Positions 1 through 12,526 of a DNA stretch of 59,450 nucleotides are shown one piece after another. The translations under genes and the position numbers were made by a program. The stretch lies in NCBI RefSeq assembly GCF_000003605.2, contig NW_003119426.1:226183-285632 (forward strand), written 5' to 3'. The notes under the pieces were generated by a model. It was given only the letters and a program-made list of their open reading frames with translations. It was not told the DNA's origin and ran no database searches. Each line of letters starts with the position of its first letter. Position 1 is the first letter of the stretch. The DNA comes from Saccoglossus kowalevskii. Its lineage: Eukaryota; Hemichordata; Enteropneusta; Harrimaniidae.

Positions 1-1417
1 ATCGGCCCATTAGGCAACCCATTAGCGCGTCCAGAATACGGTAATGTTGTTTTCGCTCTTTTCGGATCACTGTAAATAGAACAGCAACCCGTCACCGCAT
101 GCTGGCGCTAGTCAGATAATATCGTGAATGTGGGCGTGTGTGGCATACGCACGACTGGCAGACTACGGGACACGTTACCCCTCCCCCTCCGAACGAATAT
201 AGGTGGTCGAGTTTATTGGTCATTGCACTTAACGGTCACGTGGTATTATTCTATACTGTTTATACTGGTAGTTGTTAGATAAGGCTTCGAATACAACTAC
301 GCCCTCACATGTATTGCATGTGCCGCCAACGAGACCATTGATTTTGCTCTGATTATTATTTTTTTCTTATTATTTTTCTCTTCGTATTTTTTCTTGTTTT
401 CATTTTTGATATAGGTATTTCTCTGGAATTCGTTTACTATTTTTGCTTCTTGCACAGGGTCGGGCTGGTAGATTTGTTTGTATTAGTTACAATTACACTA
501 TATTACACCACGAATAGTTTTCAAGTACAATTCAAATATCCGGTAAACAGCAAATTACCATATTAACCACGCAACATCCAAGAATGTAACTCGAGAGAAC
601 GGCGAAAGGCCTCGTCACTGTAAGCAGACGATGGTGTTTTCGCTTGTATTGTTCCCACGTCCCATACTTAAACATAAAAAGATGGATTGATAGCGTCTCT
701 GGGTCCGGGCGAGTATCATCATCAGCAATTATATAAGCAATAGTTTTTTTCAATTTAATAAAATATTATCTAAATGGCAAAAGGTGGGTTACCCCGAGAG
801 CCGGGTTGCCATGAAACAACTAAGAGACTTGTGTCCATTGTAGACGCCCTCTTGCGGACGCCCTCTCGTGGCTCAGTGTGTGATGCAATGATTGAAAGCT
901 CTTGAAAAAAGAAAGATAAAAAATATATTGAACTTCATATATATTCACTTTGTTGTGTTATTTGTAAATTTAGGAGTTGGATGAGAGACGATAATGTTTT
1001 TGTAAAAATACTACGTACTAAAAATAGTTGACAGCAGAGACAACATCATTCCCCAGCATGCCTCGCAGATTATATATTTGTTTTGTGGTGAAACAACCAT
1101 CTATGAATTATGTTTCACTAGAGGGCGCTTATGAATATATTCCCCGCATAATACAGATATTGATGTGAACATAAGTTGTAAAAGTGAGATATTTCAGGGG
1201 TTGTTTTCTGGCTGATGGGAACTGAGTGATCAGTGTTTACCAGTATTGACTATTTTAATACGCATATAGCGTGAGTAGGCGAATTAACCGTCTTTATACC
1301 GGGGCGTCTAAAATGGGTCACGCTCGTAATCCCAGACAAATATACATTAAATCTAAATAAACAGTTTTTGTACATTCATACCTTAGCTTTTTCCTGGCAT
1401 CGACCTGACGTCGTTCT
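1..1417. other. Upstream region of SLC13 copy 1
   Basis: No supported exon. A 73-codon open frame on the minus strand at 532-753 matches nothing I recognise. A GAGGGCGCT motif lies at about 1115-1130 and two CGCCCTC motifs near 845-870. The promoter and any non-coding first exon of copy 1 should be in this stretch, but no TATA box or initiator can be assigned with confidence. Confidence 0.5.
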
Positions 1418-4400
1418 ATGAATATGGCTCGTTTCCCGTTAGAGTGTGCAAGTGTTACTTGTCGTGAAGTTCTTTCAATATCGTGGAGATTCAGATCTAC
1501 CCTAATATTGGTGCTAACACCGCTATTGCTGTCGCCACTGCTAATATACGTGGATGATACGGTAAGTCTGAAGCTACCTTTTATGTTTACAGCAAGAAGT
1601 TTATAGTATATTATTACCCTAGGTTGTATTTATGTGTCTACACGTTCTATACATTGATTGTGACAACGGAGATTCTAATTGGGCATGTCCAACCAGTCGT
1701 TGTAAGAGCGCATTCACTGCGCGCTATATCAACTGTTCTTTTTGGGAACAATTATATACGTGACGGAGCGGAGAGCGCTTACACATTCATATATTTGCCC
1801 GGAATTTCGATATAAATATTTCGTTGTACAATGGTATATAGTATTATTCACCAAATAATTATATTCAACAGATTTGGGGATTTGTATGTGAGAAACAATG
1901 TTACATATGAATTGGATGCCATTCAACCATCATTGTTGTCACCCGAAAAGTCAACCACTTGAAATGCATGTAACATAATAATATATGTATACTATACAGC
2001 GCTATTACACCAAAATGCAACCACGAGCACTAATTTTAACGTGAATTCCAGTTTGAGAAATATGATCTGACAGTCAGACAACCAGAGCGAACACATTTAC
2101 TGTCTGTTGACTAATTGTATGTGGTGTATATACTGACAATTTAGAATGCGGAAATTACATTGGGAGAGGTATTTTCAACTCACTGTTTTGTTTGGGTGTA
2201 ATTTTGGAACATATACAATTGAGAAAACAATGGCTTTAATGTGACGCTTCAGTATTCTGTTATAGGCTGGTCTAGTTCTAAGATGCGTTAAATGTGGCAT
2301 CCTCCGTCATTGTATCTCATCATCACTGCACCAGTTATATCATGGGGCACTTCACTAGTTCCTTTGACCCTTTGCATGGTCTATTTACTGTGGGCGAATT
2401 ATTCGTCTATTGTCTGTTTTTGTTCTTGGTTTACAAGGGGTTATTGCCTCTATGGGGATAATTTATTATCACTACAATAACCTTTGCCTATTTTTAGCTG
2501 AGCACCGCTTTCAATTTTTCTTCATGACCCAGACCAAGGGCTCCGAGTTATCTGCCTTTACCTTTACTCTGCAACACAATCATACATCGATGCGCTGAAA
2601 TGACCATGAACAATATTTGCCATCAACTCTTATGCTTATTGTATACAGCTTCTGCACGATTGAAATAAAAACCGACCTAAACATGCTACCTATATAATTT
2701 TCAGGCTGCAAAATGTGCTTACGCAATCCTCATAATGGCCGTGTACTGGGTCACTGAAGTTTTACCATTGGCAGTGACTGCTCTCCTACCCATGGTGCTC
2801 TTCCCTATATTGGGAGTGGTGGATTCCAAGAGGGTGTGTTCTATCTACCTTAAGGACACCAATATGGTTTGTGTCAGTGGGCTTATCTTGGCCACAGCGG
2901 TGGAGAAATGGAACTTACATCGTAGGATAGCGCTGCGAGTGTTGTTGTCCGTCGGATCTAAACCGGAATGGTAAGTACATTATATTTCATAGTCATAGGT
3001 TTGTCACTTTATACATTCATGTATAAGATGGTGTTCAAGTTCAATAAATAAACTATAAAGGATTTATTTCGTTGGCGCAAACATTCTTTTGTTCAGCAAC
3101 ATATTAAGGGTGCGTATATATAATTTAACAGCGCATGCGTGACAAGCATGGCGCAGTCGTGTGCACATCATTTCTTGCGATAAAGAAGGCAGCATTTACT
3201 GGAACTCATTAAACCGATATTTTATTGTATTAGCATTATTCGTTCAATAGTATTTTCCTCTGCTGTTAGAGACACGAATTTAAATGTTCATATATATATT
3301 TTCCTTTTGATTTTGTTTATTATTCCTATACAAAAAAATACACGACTCAAGTAAATAAATAAGTAAATAAATAAACAGTAATTTACAAATAAAAAAGTAA
3401 AAACAAATAAATGAAGACAGATTACCTAGTAACTTCAATGATATATAACGTTTGTGAGTTGTAAGATGCAAAAAACAACATTAGGTAAAGTTTCCCCACT
3501 TCACCTAAAACAATTCGATAGTGCTATTTTTACTACATATACAATATTCCATTTCTTTTGTTACCATAACTTGTTTTTGACTCCCATGTGCGAAGCACAA
3601 AATGGGAGTCTTTGCGGTTAGTGTGTCTGTATGTATATGTGGGTGTGTGTGTGTGTGTATGTGCGTCCGTCTGTTCCACTGATATCTCAAGAACTGTACA
3701 TCAGTTTTTAATGAAACTTAGTGCATAGATGCTCTGGGCCAATGCGCAGATTTGATTAGGTTTTGGTAAAATCCATGCATATTAATTACCTAATTTGCAT
3801 GATAATTAGCTGATTTTTAGCTGTTCCATGCCTGTTCCACTGATATCTAAACAACCACTCATTGGATTTTGATGAAACTTGGTACATAGATGCTCTAAAC
3901 TAATGCTAGGTTTTGATCAGTTTTTGGTAAAATTTACCTAATTACTAATTACCTAATTTGCATAATGATTAGTCAATTTTTGTTTTTTCCACTGATATCT
4001 CAAGTACTAATCATCACATTTCAATGAAACTTGGTACATAGATGTCATAGGACACTGCACAGACCTGATTAGTTTTAGGGTAAATAATTGTGCATATTAA
4101 TTACCTAATCTGCATAATTGATTAATTTTCAGCTTTCACACTGATTTCTCAAGTACTAATCATCACATTTCAATCAAACTGTGTACATGGATGCTGTAGG
4201 ACAATGTACAAACCTGATTAGTTTGGGGTTAAAATCTGTACATAATAATCACTAATTTGCATAATTAACCACTTTTAAGCTATCACACTGATATCTAAAG
4301 TACTAATTATTCCATTTCAATGAAACTTAGTACAAAGATGCTTTAGGACAATGTTCAAACCTGATTAGTTTGGGGTTAAAATCTGTTTATATTAATTCCC

Positions 4401-7400
4401 TAATTAGCATAATAATTCATATTTTTTTGGGTTCCAATCACATTTCAATAAAACTTGGTACATAGATGGTCTGTTACATTGCGCAGACCTCATTAGTTTT
4501 ACATTCAAATCTGTGCATATTAATTTTCTGATTTGCATTATTAGTTTTCGGCTTTTCCATCACTATCTCAATCAAGTACAAGTAATTTCGAATTATTTGT
4601 AATGTGTCTCCAATACTCTCAGCACATGGGAGTTCTTTCTAAGCTTTCTTTGATTATATATTTATTACACGTGTTGTTATAAACCGTTCTAGGTTGATGT
4701 TTGGTTTTATGGTCAGCACTGCTTTTCTTTCGATGTGGATGAGTAATACTGCCACCACCGCCATGATGGTGCCCATAGCACATGCCGTGGTCGTCGAATT
4801 ACTGGAAAAAAAGCGAGAGGTCGGTGACCGAACTCACTAGGTCTTGTTTTTATGGATTTCACGATTATAGATAAGTTTCGTGTATTCTAATCGCTACGCT
4901 ACCCTCATTTATTCAGGATTGATATTTGTTATATTACGTGTATCTGCGTATGATCATGTGATTCTAATTCTGACATTTTTCTGGGGTCTGCTAAAAGCAG
5001 ACACGTTTTTCCACATTTTTCACAATACTAATAATTCTCCCCGACAATACCTTATTTTTTCTAGGTCTCAGACTGATTTAATACTTGTACGTGTATTATA
5101 CATCACCACATATTTGAATTTGCCTTTAATCGCATCCAAATCACCTCTAGTGGCGGCGGCACCGGGGGCAGAGGGGCGGGCGCCAACCGCGGCCAAAACA
5201 AATGTGTGTGTGTGTCCCTAGTGTGGGAGGGGGGCGTCTCAACAATCAAGCTGGAACCCTTTGTGTCAGCAAAATGTGCCGCTCAGAATGCAGAAATTAG
5301 CGTTTCAGAGGGTCTAGGTCAAATCTCGCCCCCTCATGCAAATTTTCGTGCCGCCACCTCTGTCCTCACTTACATCATGGGACGTTGTTTTGCCTGGTTC
5401 GAGTTTGTACTGATAATTTGGTGGAATGGCGCGTTTGAAATAAGGAAGCGCCTTGCCTGGCTGTTACGACACATTTTGGTTCACCTTCCCATTTACCTGA
5501 ATGTAACTTGAAGAACATAGCCGTTTTTGGTCACATTTGTAGCTGAATAAAGGGAGTGCAGGAGATGAGTTACTACGAACAAATAAACCTGACCCAGACG
5601 ATAGCGAGAACAAAAATGGTTTCACAAACCTGGAAGAGATTGAGCTGAAAGACCCCAAGAAACAAGACAGGTGAGTTACTGAAAGTACAATTATGTATTT
5701 GTTCTCGCTAATATAATAATCATAATCATTCATTTACGTTGCATTGAAGCGGATGGGTCGTCACCTGCACGCGCGGGAATTGAGTTCCATTCCACGATAA
5801 CAACGCACGCTAAAAACGCAAATCTCGTGGATAGACGCATGTTTGTAAACAACAACACGCTGTGTCTACCCCCGCTTTAAAAAATATGTGATATATTACA
5901 ATTAATTTTGTTCTCTAACGCGGCTCAAGTCCAAATTTACTAAAAGCACCGTGACGGTTGGACACGTTATGTACAACGACGCTCAACATTTCTGTGTTTG
6001 CTAATACCTTGAGGTTGTTGTCGTCGCTCCGCGCATGTGCGACATTTGTTTTGATAAACATTGATTTCCCCTACAATCCAATACGCTCTTCTAATAGAAA
6101 TCACAAGTATGTGGTTTGACCTGGGCGTGACTTGCACTATTTACCGCCGGTGACTCCTTCGATACCTCAAAGTCACTTAAAAAATACCTAATCAAAACTT
6201 GGTAATGTCTCAGTTTGTACTCGTTGATTCGCGCAACAGCCAAAGTCGCCATTTTTGTTTATATGAGACCCATATATCTCGCGCATGCGTGGCGCGACGA
6301 CTACCGCCCTTTAATGTCACATGTCGACATCATCATAAAACCACAGTATGACAGGCGATAATACACGTCTGATCTTAGCACAATATGTTTATCGTATTGT
6401 TTTGTATTTGTATTGTGTTATAATTGGACTTCATGGCCATTCTAGTAAAGTGTGAGATAATATTAATTCAGCTGTTCAATATTTTCCATAGCTATACGAA
6501 ACCTTTCCTGAAATAAAACAAATTACATTGAGGTGGAAACGTCGTTCTTAATAACTTGATGAATGTTTTGATTACATGTAGTTACGTGCCATACCGAAAC
6601 TCTGATTTTGTTGGTCAAATACCTCCGACAACAATTCAATTGTTCAACAAGACGAGTTGCCCCATTGCATTTGTATTCATACATGTTGAACATACATCCT
6701 AATATAACCAATGTGAATTTAATACTTTTATCAAAGACCATTGAGAGAAACAGACGAAGAGAAGAAAATTGGTGCATTGGGTATACTTACAGATACGACG
6801 TCGGAGAAAGATACGAAATTTGTTAAAGGCATAACTATTTGCATTGCGTATGCCGCTAATATTGGCGGCACAGCTACACTCACTGGTACCGGCTCAAATC
6901 TGGTTATCAGCGGACAGATTGACAGGTATGTGTGTCTATCTCACACAAATCGACGTTTTCACAGCGAGGACGTTTGCAGTCTGGCCACAATGCTGAATGC
7001 CACGATACCACTGATAATATTACACGTGCGAACACACATTTATGTACGTTAACATAGTGTATCTTTTGTCTTCGATAGAAATTGTCATCTGAATAGTATT
7101 GTATGAATCGCGCCCTCTAGTGACGAGGAACCTCTATGACGTAAATGGGTGACACGAATACCATTCGAAGTGTCGATATCGTTTTGATCTGTAGTCGTCC
7201 TTCAATGAAGATTATGTTTTTGAGAGATTTTATATATGACTAATGATTGTGCCACCAAACACAGTGGTCGAATTTACGTCACATAAGGCTTCCGTCACTA
7301 GAGGGCGCTATTTACAGGAATGTTGTATTTATGGAACTTTCATTAAAAAAACGTCTCTCAGGCGCAGATGTTTTTCTTCCACCGAGTTTAATATTAATGC

Positions 7401-10400
7401 GTTTATGCTCTCAGACCCCCTAATAGCCGATACTAACCTTTCCGGAGCTACACAAATTCCGCCCACAGTAACGAAGCCAATTGTTTCTGTGTTGTTTATG
7501 CACCATTTAGTTTCAACACTTTTGATTACTAATCTGAGATTCGGTTTATCAGAACCGAACAAATCAATACAATATAAGATGAAACACATTAGATATATTT
7601 ACTAAAATCTGTTCGTACGAATAAGAGTATGCATAAAAGCCAGACGGCCCGGCACCATAATGACGTTGTTCGTTTCATACACAGTATGTATGGCCGTGAA
7701 GCCAGCATAGACTTTGGCTCATGGTTTGTCTATGCATTTCCTGGTATGCTGACGTGCCTATTCTTTGCCTGGATATGGTTGCAGTTTGTCTACTTAGATC
7801 TAAGGTGAGTCTAGGTGTATGCGTGTCGGCACGTATGCTCATGAGTAATTCACAAAATAATTGAGTTGTCAATCGAGTCTTAAAGCGGAGCGGTCGTCAC
7901 CTGCGCACGCGCGGGAATCGAGTCCCAAGCGATGATAACAACACACGCTAAAAACGCAAAGGTAGACACTTGTTTGTAAACAATGACACGCTATGGCCAT
8001 CTGACGCATGGGCAGGTGACGACTCCCCATACATAAGCAAGTGTAGGAAACACTACAGGGGAGAGGCGTGTTGTGAGGGCAAAGCCCGACTTATAACTTT
8101 CCGATGTCCCTTTGTGTTAGCTATTTATTCACTGTGTTTGACAACTTTAAAATAGTGCAGTAACGTCGTTATGGACTTTTCTTTGCAGACGGACCATCCG
8201 TGGTTGGTTTATCCAGTGTGCCAATGGACATATTCAACGGTGTTGTTCCTGTAAATGCCCGTGTGGAAGCAGAAGACGGGCTGCTCATAAAGCCGAAGAC
8301 CCGGTCAGTGGAGTGATAAGAAAACAATACAAGCAGTTAGGACCTATGACGTGAGTAAATGTAACTATCTAGTTGACTGACGCAAAAGGTCGGTCTTTGT
8401 AACGATACTCATAATTTAAAGTCTGTATCTTTAATCGGATAGCACGTGAACATATGATGTATAATAAACGTCTTTAACAACCTGTTAAGCTGCCGTATTT
8501 ACTCTGATAGTAGCTCATGTACATGTATAAATTACATAGGTGTCAATTACGGTATTCCTCTCCCATGTTTCAGATGGGCAGAGAAAGCTGTACTAGGCAA
8601 CTTTGTACTGCTAGTCTTACTTTGGTTGGCACGTGACCCCAAGTTTGCTCCAGGCTGGGTATCGGCTTTTATACCGGGGTAAGTTCTGCAATCTATACGA
8701 TATAGTGAGCGCCGTGTGTTTAATACTCATCGAAAAAAAACATGCGTACATTTACTTTTTAGTGATTTGATTTGGCCCAATAAGAATGTTGGCCCAATGG
8801 AAGTAAGTGTGTTCAAGACAGATATGTAGTACAATATATGCAGTTATAACCTGCAGACTAACTGCTAAACAGTTGTTGAGATTACTGAATAGTGCTTTCT
8901 CTCAGGTACGTTTCTGATGCCACGGCAGGTGTGTTCGTCTGTGTTCTATTATTTTGTTTTCCATCTCGCCCTCCAAACTTCGGCTGTCTACGATTTCGTA
9001 CAGGTGAGCTTTTTAGAAATTGCTATACACGGCGGCAACCACAGTTGGGCTGAATACAACAAACAACGTATCAATTGGCGCGCACGCGCATGAATGCAAG
9101 AAACTCACACGCTTAGTTCACGAGTTTCATTACACTAGAATATAACTTCGCAAATGGTAGTTGAATTCAATTAGCCAATCAACGAGCACAGTGCGCAAAG
9201 ACGTCATTTGAAAATGTCCCAATGTTAATACATCGACCGATATAAACCTTTTGTTTCAGTTTGAATTATAAAATATATGAATATTTATAAACATACTGCA
9301 GAGAACAGGTTTCTGGTTCCCTGCAAAATATCATGGGAAAGTTTCTTCCCCACTACCCGGCTGTGAAACAAGTGATAGGATTCTGTTTGTCACGTGCAAT
9401 TTAAGTCTGCTCCATACCAGGGAGTTAAATTACGAACTATGTACGTCTACATAGAAGTAGTATAATATTAATTCTGTCCATGTTCTTTTTAGATGATTCG
9501 GTAGCAGGTCCAAGGCAGGCGTTATTAGACTGGCATACAGTGAATACAAAGTTACCGTGGAATGTTGTGATCCTATTGGGCGGTGGATTCGCACTGGCTG
9601 ACGCATGTAAGGTAAATACCAGTATAAGTTCTTTGCGAACTGGTAATCGAAATCTATGTTCAAGTTACCACGAATAACAGATGTTATATTATTATTATTC
9701 AAAATTGCCCCCAATTATTTGTTTATTCAAAACTACATGAACCACAATCCGAACCAGTGTCCGAAACGTCTAACTATTTTGAATAGCTATTCAGGACAAC
9801 GATAACTAAATATTGATTTACCTATTTATTATTTTACACTCGTTGGATACGTCGCTTGAAACCAATATCGAACACCGTGAGTGATTGTCGCGTGTGTTAC
9901 CTACGGGTTCGATACGCGCAGTGGCGCATATTAGCACCGCCGTCCTTTAACCTGTCTGAACGATATCTAATTATTTATTATTGTCTAATCATCTGATTAT
10001 GTACCATATTTATCTCCGTTTCTAGGTATCTGGTCTGTCTGAATGGCTTGGTACACAGTTGGTCGTTCTAGCAGTTATACCACCGGCCGCCATCGTGTTT
10101 ATTATAACTGTCATTATCGCCATCTTTACTGAGATTACCAGCAACGTATCAACAGCCTCCATCTTTCTGCCAATCCTTGGCCAGCTTGTAAGTTTCCGTT
10201 TCTTATTTACGTCGTATTGTTAATTCCAAACATAAGGAGGTGTGCCATAGTTACTGCTCGTACGATATGAAGTGATGTGTGTAATCTGGTGTTCGTCTTT
10301 TGGTGTATAGTATCAGACATTTTGAATAACGAAACTTTACGTTTTACCTCACAGGGAACGACCCTCGGCGTGCATCCGTTTTATTTCATGGTACCAGCCG

Positions 10401-11370
10401 CTGTGGCGTGTTCATTTGCATTCATGTTGCCCGTAGCAACGCCACCAAACGCAATTGTTTTTGCTTACGGCACTCTATCCATTGCGGATATGGTAAGAAC
10501 GCCATCACCGAAATGCCAATCTTTGAGAGGGCAATATTGAGTTAAGATATCCTTACTTCATCATAATTAGCTATTATCAATTGTGTATAGCACATTATTG
10601 AGCGTGAAAATACTCCCCCCCGTTTGTCGAATCCCACGTGATGTTTAGATTCACGTATAACGCGGGATCTCGCAGTGAACGGAATCTCACGTCACTGACG
10701 TTTAATAGTGAACCTACACATGTTTGTCTCGCCCGATCTTTTTCATGTTTTTTAGTAGTTGAGAATAGCAAATATACGTGACTCCCTTGAAAAAGTCAAT
10801 ATTGTTGACAATTCTGAGACCGTCACAATTTTCATGGTTACGTTACATGAATGAAACGGAGTGATACGAGAAGTAACCGAAACGTTTTTTAAAATAAAAC
10901 TTTTGGCATCATTTATATTAATTCTGAATCTTGTAAATGTACCATGTATAAGGCAGTATGACATGTATATCTACTGTGGATAGTATACCCGTCTTTTTAT
11001 TAGACCGAATGTGTGCACAAGCCCTATTTTGTGGAAGACCTATTTAAAAAATAGCAATTATAATAACAACGCTTTTGTTTCACTTTCGTAGGCAAGTGCC
11101 GGTGCGATGATGAATATCATATGTATATTGGTGGTCAATCTCAGTATCAATACCATAGGCTGGTGGCACTTTGACCTTGGCACGTTCCCGGATTGGGCGT
11201 TAGACACGGGTATTCCATCAGCAACTACGGCAGCATCGATAAACTGTACTGAGTACCTGAGAGCGTTCCTGAACAGCACTTCAACAGACATTAATGCCGA
11301 GAATATGACGTCACAATACTTTTTAGCCAATCCTGTCAACGCTACGTTGGCATATGATATATTGTCATAG
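1418..11370 (+). CDS. SLC13: SLC13 family Na+/di-(tri)carboxylate cotransporter, copy 1 (13 exons)
   Basis: Sodium-coupled carrier of Krebs-cycle dicarboxylates or citrate in the plasma membrane. Exons: 1418-1561, 2705-2970, 4693-4819, 5543-5670, 6737-6925, 7685-7804, 8189-8350, 8574-8678, 8906-9003, 9493-9611, 10026-10187, 10355-10492, 11092-11370. All introns are GT-AG and phases agree, giving about 678 residues (human members are roughly 570-630). Family marks: [16 protein letters not shown] in exon 2; first sodium motif SNT (about residues 154-156) in exon 3; [15 protein letters not shown] in exon 5; [13 protein letters not shown] in exon 10; second sodium motif as SNV (525-527) in exon 11; [14 protein letters not shown] in exon 12. 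The tail after GTFPDWA has four N-X-S/T sites, fitting the extracellular glycosylated C-terminus of the family. Start chosen because exon 1 reads into the first membrane segment; a second Met lies two codons on. The exon 5 acceptor (after 6736) has a weak pyrimidine tract, so that edge is less certain. Motifs resemble SLC13A2/3/5 more than the sulfate members; the exact orthologue is not decided. Confidence 0.95.
3578..4640. repeat. Mobile-element-like tandem array with inverted ends (intron 2, SLC13 copy 1)
   Basis: Five to seven degenerate units of about 150 bp share ACTGATATCTCAAGTACTAA, TTTCAATGAAACTTGGTACA and ATTACCTAATTTGCATAAT. The array is bounded by ACTCCCATGTGC on the left (about 3581) and its reverse complement CACATGGGAGT on the right (about 4625). 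A GT microsatellite lies at about 3642-3660. This design, inverted ends around internal tandem repeats, resembles non-autonomous elements of marine invertebrates. Confidence 0.75.
5142..5363. repeat. GC-rich repeat-like segment in intron 3 of SLC13 copy 1
   Basis: A GC-rich island begins with CTAGTGGCGGCGGCAC and ends with CGTGCCGCCACCTCTG, roughly inverse to the start, and contains a short TG run. Base use differs sharply from the AT-rich sequence on either side. A 101-codon open frame across it has no recognisable motif. Probably an inserted element. Confidence 0.4.
5744..5880. mobile_element. TTAA-type MITE, family I, copy a (intron 4, SLC13 copy 1)
   Basis: About 137 bp starting TTGAAGCGG..GGTCGTCACCTGC and ending CCCGCTTTAA, with inner GCTAAAAACGCAAA and CTTGTTTGTAAACAA-like blocks shared with copies at 7.9, 19.65 and 22.3 kb. 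It begins 73 nt after the exon 4 donor. Confidence 0.7.
6009..6314. mobile_element. TTAA-type MITE, family II, copy a (intron 4, SLC13 copy 1)
   Basis: Imperfect inverted ends: TTGAGGTTGTTGTCGTCGCT on the left; on the right the reverse complement reads TTAAAGGGCGGTAGTCGTCG. About 306 bp, no coding capacity. Confidence 0.6.
7110..7308. mobile_element. 199-bp MITE with GCGCCCTCTAGTGACG inverted ends (intron 5, SLC13 copy 1)
   Basis: The first 16 bases, GCGCCCTCTAGTGACG, are perfectly inverted at the right end. Similarity continues imperfectly to a shared TGACGTAAAT about 35 bp inside each end. No coding capacity and no clear target duplication. Confidence 0.75.
7880..8026. mobile_element. TTAA-type MITE, family I, copy b (intron 6, SLC13 copy 1)
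   Basis: Starts TTAAAGCGGAGCGGTCGTCA and ends near GGGCAGGTGACGACTCCCC. It shares inner GCTAAAAACGCAAAGG and TTGTTTGTAAACAATGACAC with the other copies. The right-hand TTAA is lost. Confidence 0.7.
8763..8802 (+). other. Possible 40-nt cassette (poison) exon in SLC13 copy 1
   Basis: Intron 8 contains TTTACTTTTTAG, 40 open bases and a perfect GTAAGT donor. The length is not a multiple of three. If included, exon 9 would be read GTA CGT TTC TGA and stop at once. It could be a cryptic, regulatory or chance exon. Exons 8 and 9 join in frame without it. Confidence 0.3.
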
Positions 11371-12526
11371 GTATTTTATCATACTAATTATTGGCCGAGG
11401 ATGAATTTATATTAATATGGTTTTCTAACAACGCAATTCCACGGTCGAGCTATTAAATTTGGTTGATTCAGATGTTGCGGGCCTTATATGGTGTAACTGA
11501 ATACTTATGCGGCACGGCAAATGTTTGTATCTTCGATTTTTTGTCAGAAACCTGATCCAACTTTGCTCCCGTATTAAGCAATAAGTTCCAGCAGTACTTC
11601 TCTGTCACATGTCCTAATTTCGTAGCGGTGAATATATTTTTTGTTATTTGTTAATATGATATTTATATTAAAACATATAGTCTTCTTGTTAAAGAGCGAA
11701 TATCGTCTTATATATACATATCTGTTGTTTTAGATTTCAGGGGTTGCACACTGAGGATAGAATTGGTATCAAGGCAAACGTAATTGTCTTTATGTCGGTG
11801 TTTATGTTGAAAACAACATTTTGCAATGGATGGCATGCTTGTATTTTCAGAATGTTCTATTTAATATCATACCAGGATATGCAGACTTTAGGTTTGTGAA
11901 TGGAATTTCAGCGAAAAACAACTGTTTTTGTTGTTGTTGTTGTTGTTGTTGTTGAAATAGCGGACTGAGCCAAATTGTGCACACCAGGGTAGTGAATCGG
12001 TTTAATAATTGAGACTATCAACGCAGTATTGATGCTGTTTATTATTTGATTTAAAAACTAGACTAAACCGCCCTTTTTAATTTTATGTATAAAATAATCC
12101 TACTTTTCAAGTGCTTGCTTTGTCGTCAATGGGGAGTTTAAAGGGCGTATGTAATGTAGTAAGAGACCTATTGTCATTGATAACGTAAACTTATGCAGGA
12201 TTGTCGCAGTGAAGTGAAGTTGTGCAGAAATCCTAAATATTTATGATATGTATGCGTTATATTCAGGGATGTTGGGGTGGTCGTGAAATGGATACCCACT
12301 GACATTTGTCATCAGGGTGAAACTGAGTCGTCTCAGTCACCAATCTGTCATGTTGTTCACATACAGCAGCCCACTTATCCACGATGACAACATGAATACC
12401 AGGGGATGAATACGCACATTGTTTTCCGTCGTCTGCACCCCTTTCACTGAATGTACTCGACCACCGAAGGTTCACGCAGTCCCTGTTCAGTTGAACCTCG
12501 AGGGCTGCTGTTAACGAAGCCGCACG
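11371..12526. other. Intergenic spacer between the two SLC13 genes
   Basis: About 1.15 kb holding the 3' UTR of copy 1 and the promoter/5' UTR of copy 2. It contains a TTG microsatellite at about 11926-11954 and an ATTAAA near 11667 that could serve as a poly(A) signal. No coding sequence is supported. Confidence 0.6.
11926..11954. repeat. (GTT)n microsatellite
   Basis: About nine uninterrupted GTT/TTG units in the spacer between the SLC13 genes. Confidence 0.9.

Noticed and set aside
532-753. 73-codon minus-strand open frame upstream of SLC13 copy 1.
   Set aside because: No family resemblance, no splice partner found.
3578-4640. Regular repeats that could suggest a CRISPR-like array.
   Set aside because: Units are about 150 bp, degenerate, without unique spacers, and the DNA is eukaryotic.
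5206-5511. 101-codon open frame in intron 3 of SLC13 copy 1.
   Set aside because: Overlaps a GC-rich repeat-like insert; no domain and it would break the well-supported exon 3 to exon 4 join.
9885-9930. tRNA-like B-box (GGTTCGATAC).
   Set aside because: No matching A-box at the right distance and no cloverleaf; more likely part of a decayed inverted-repeat element.
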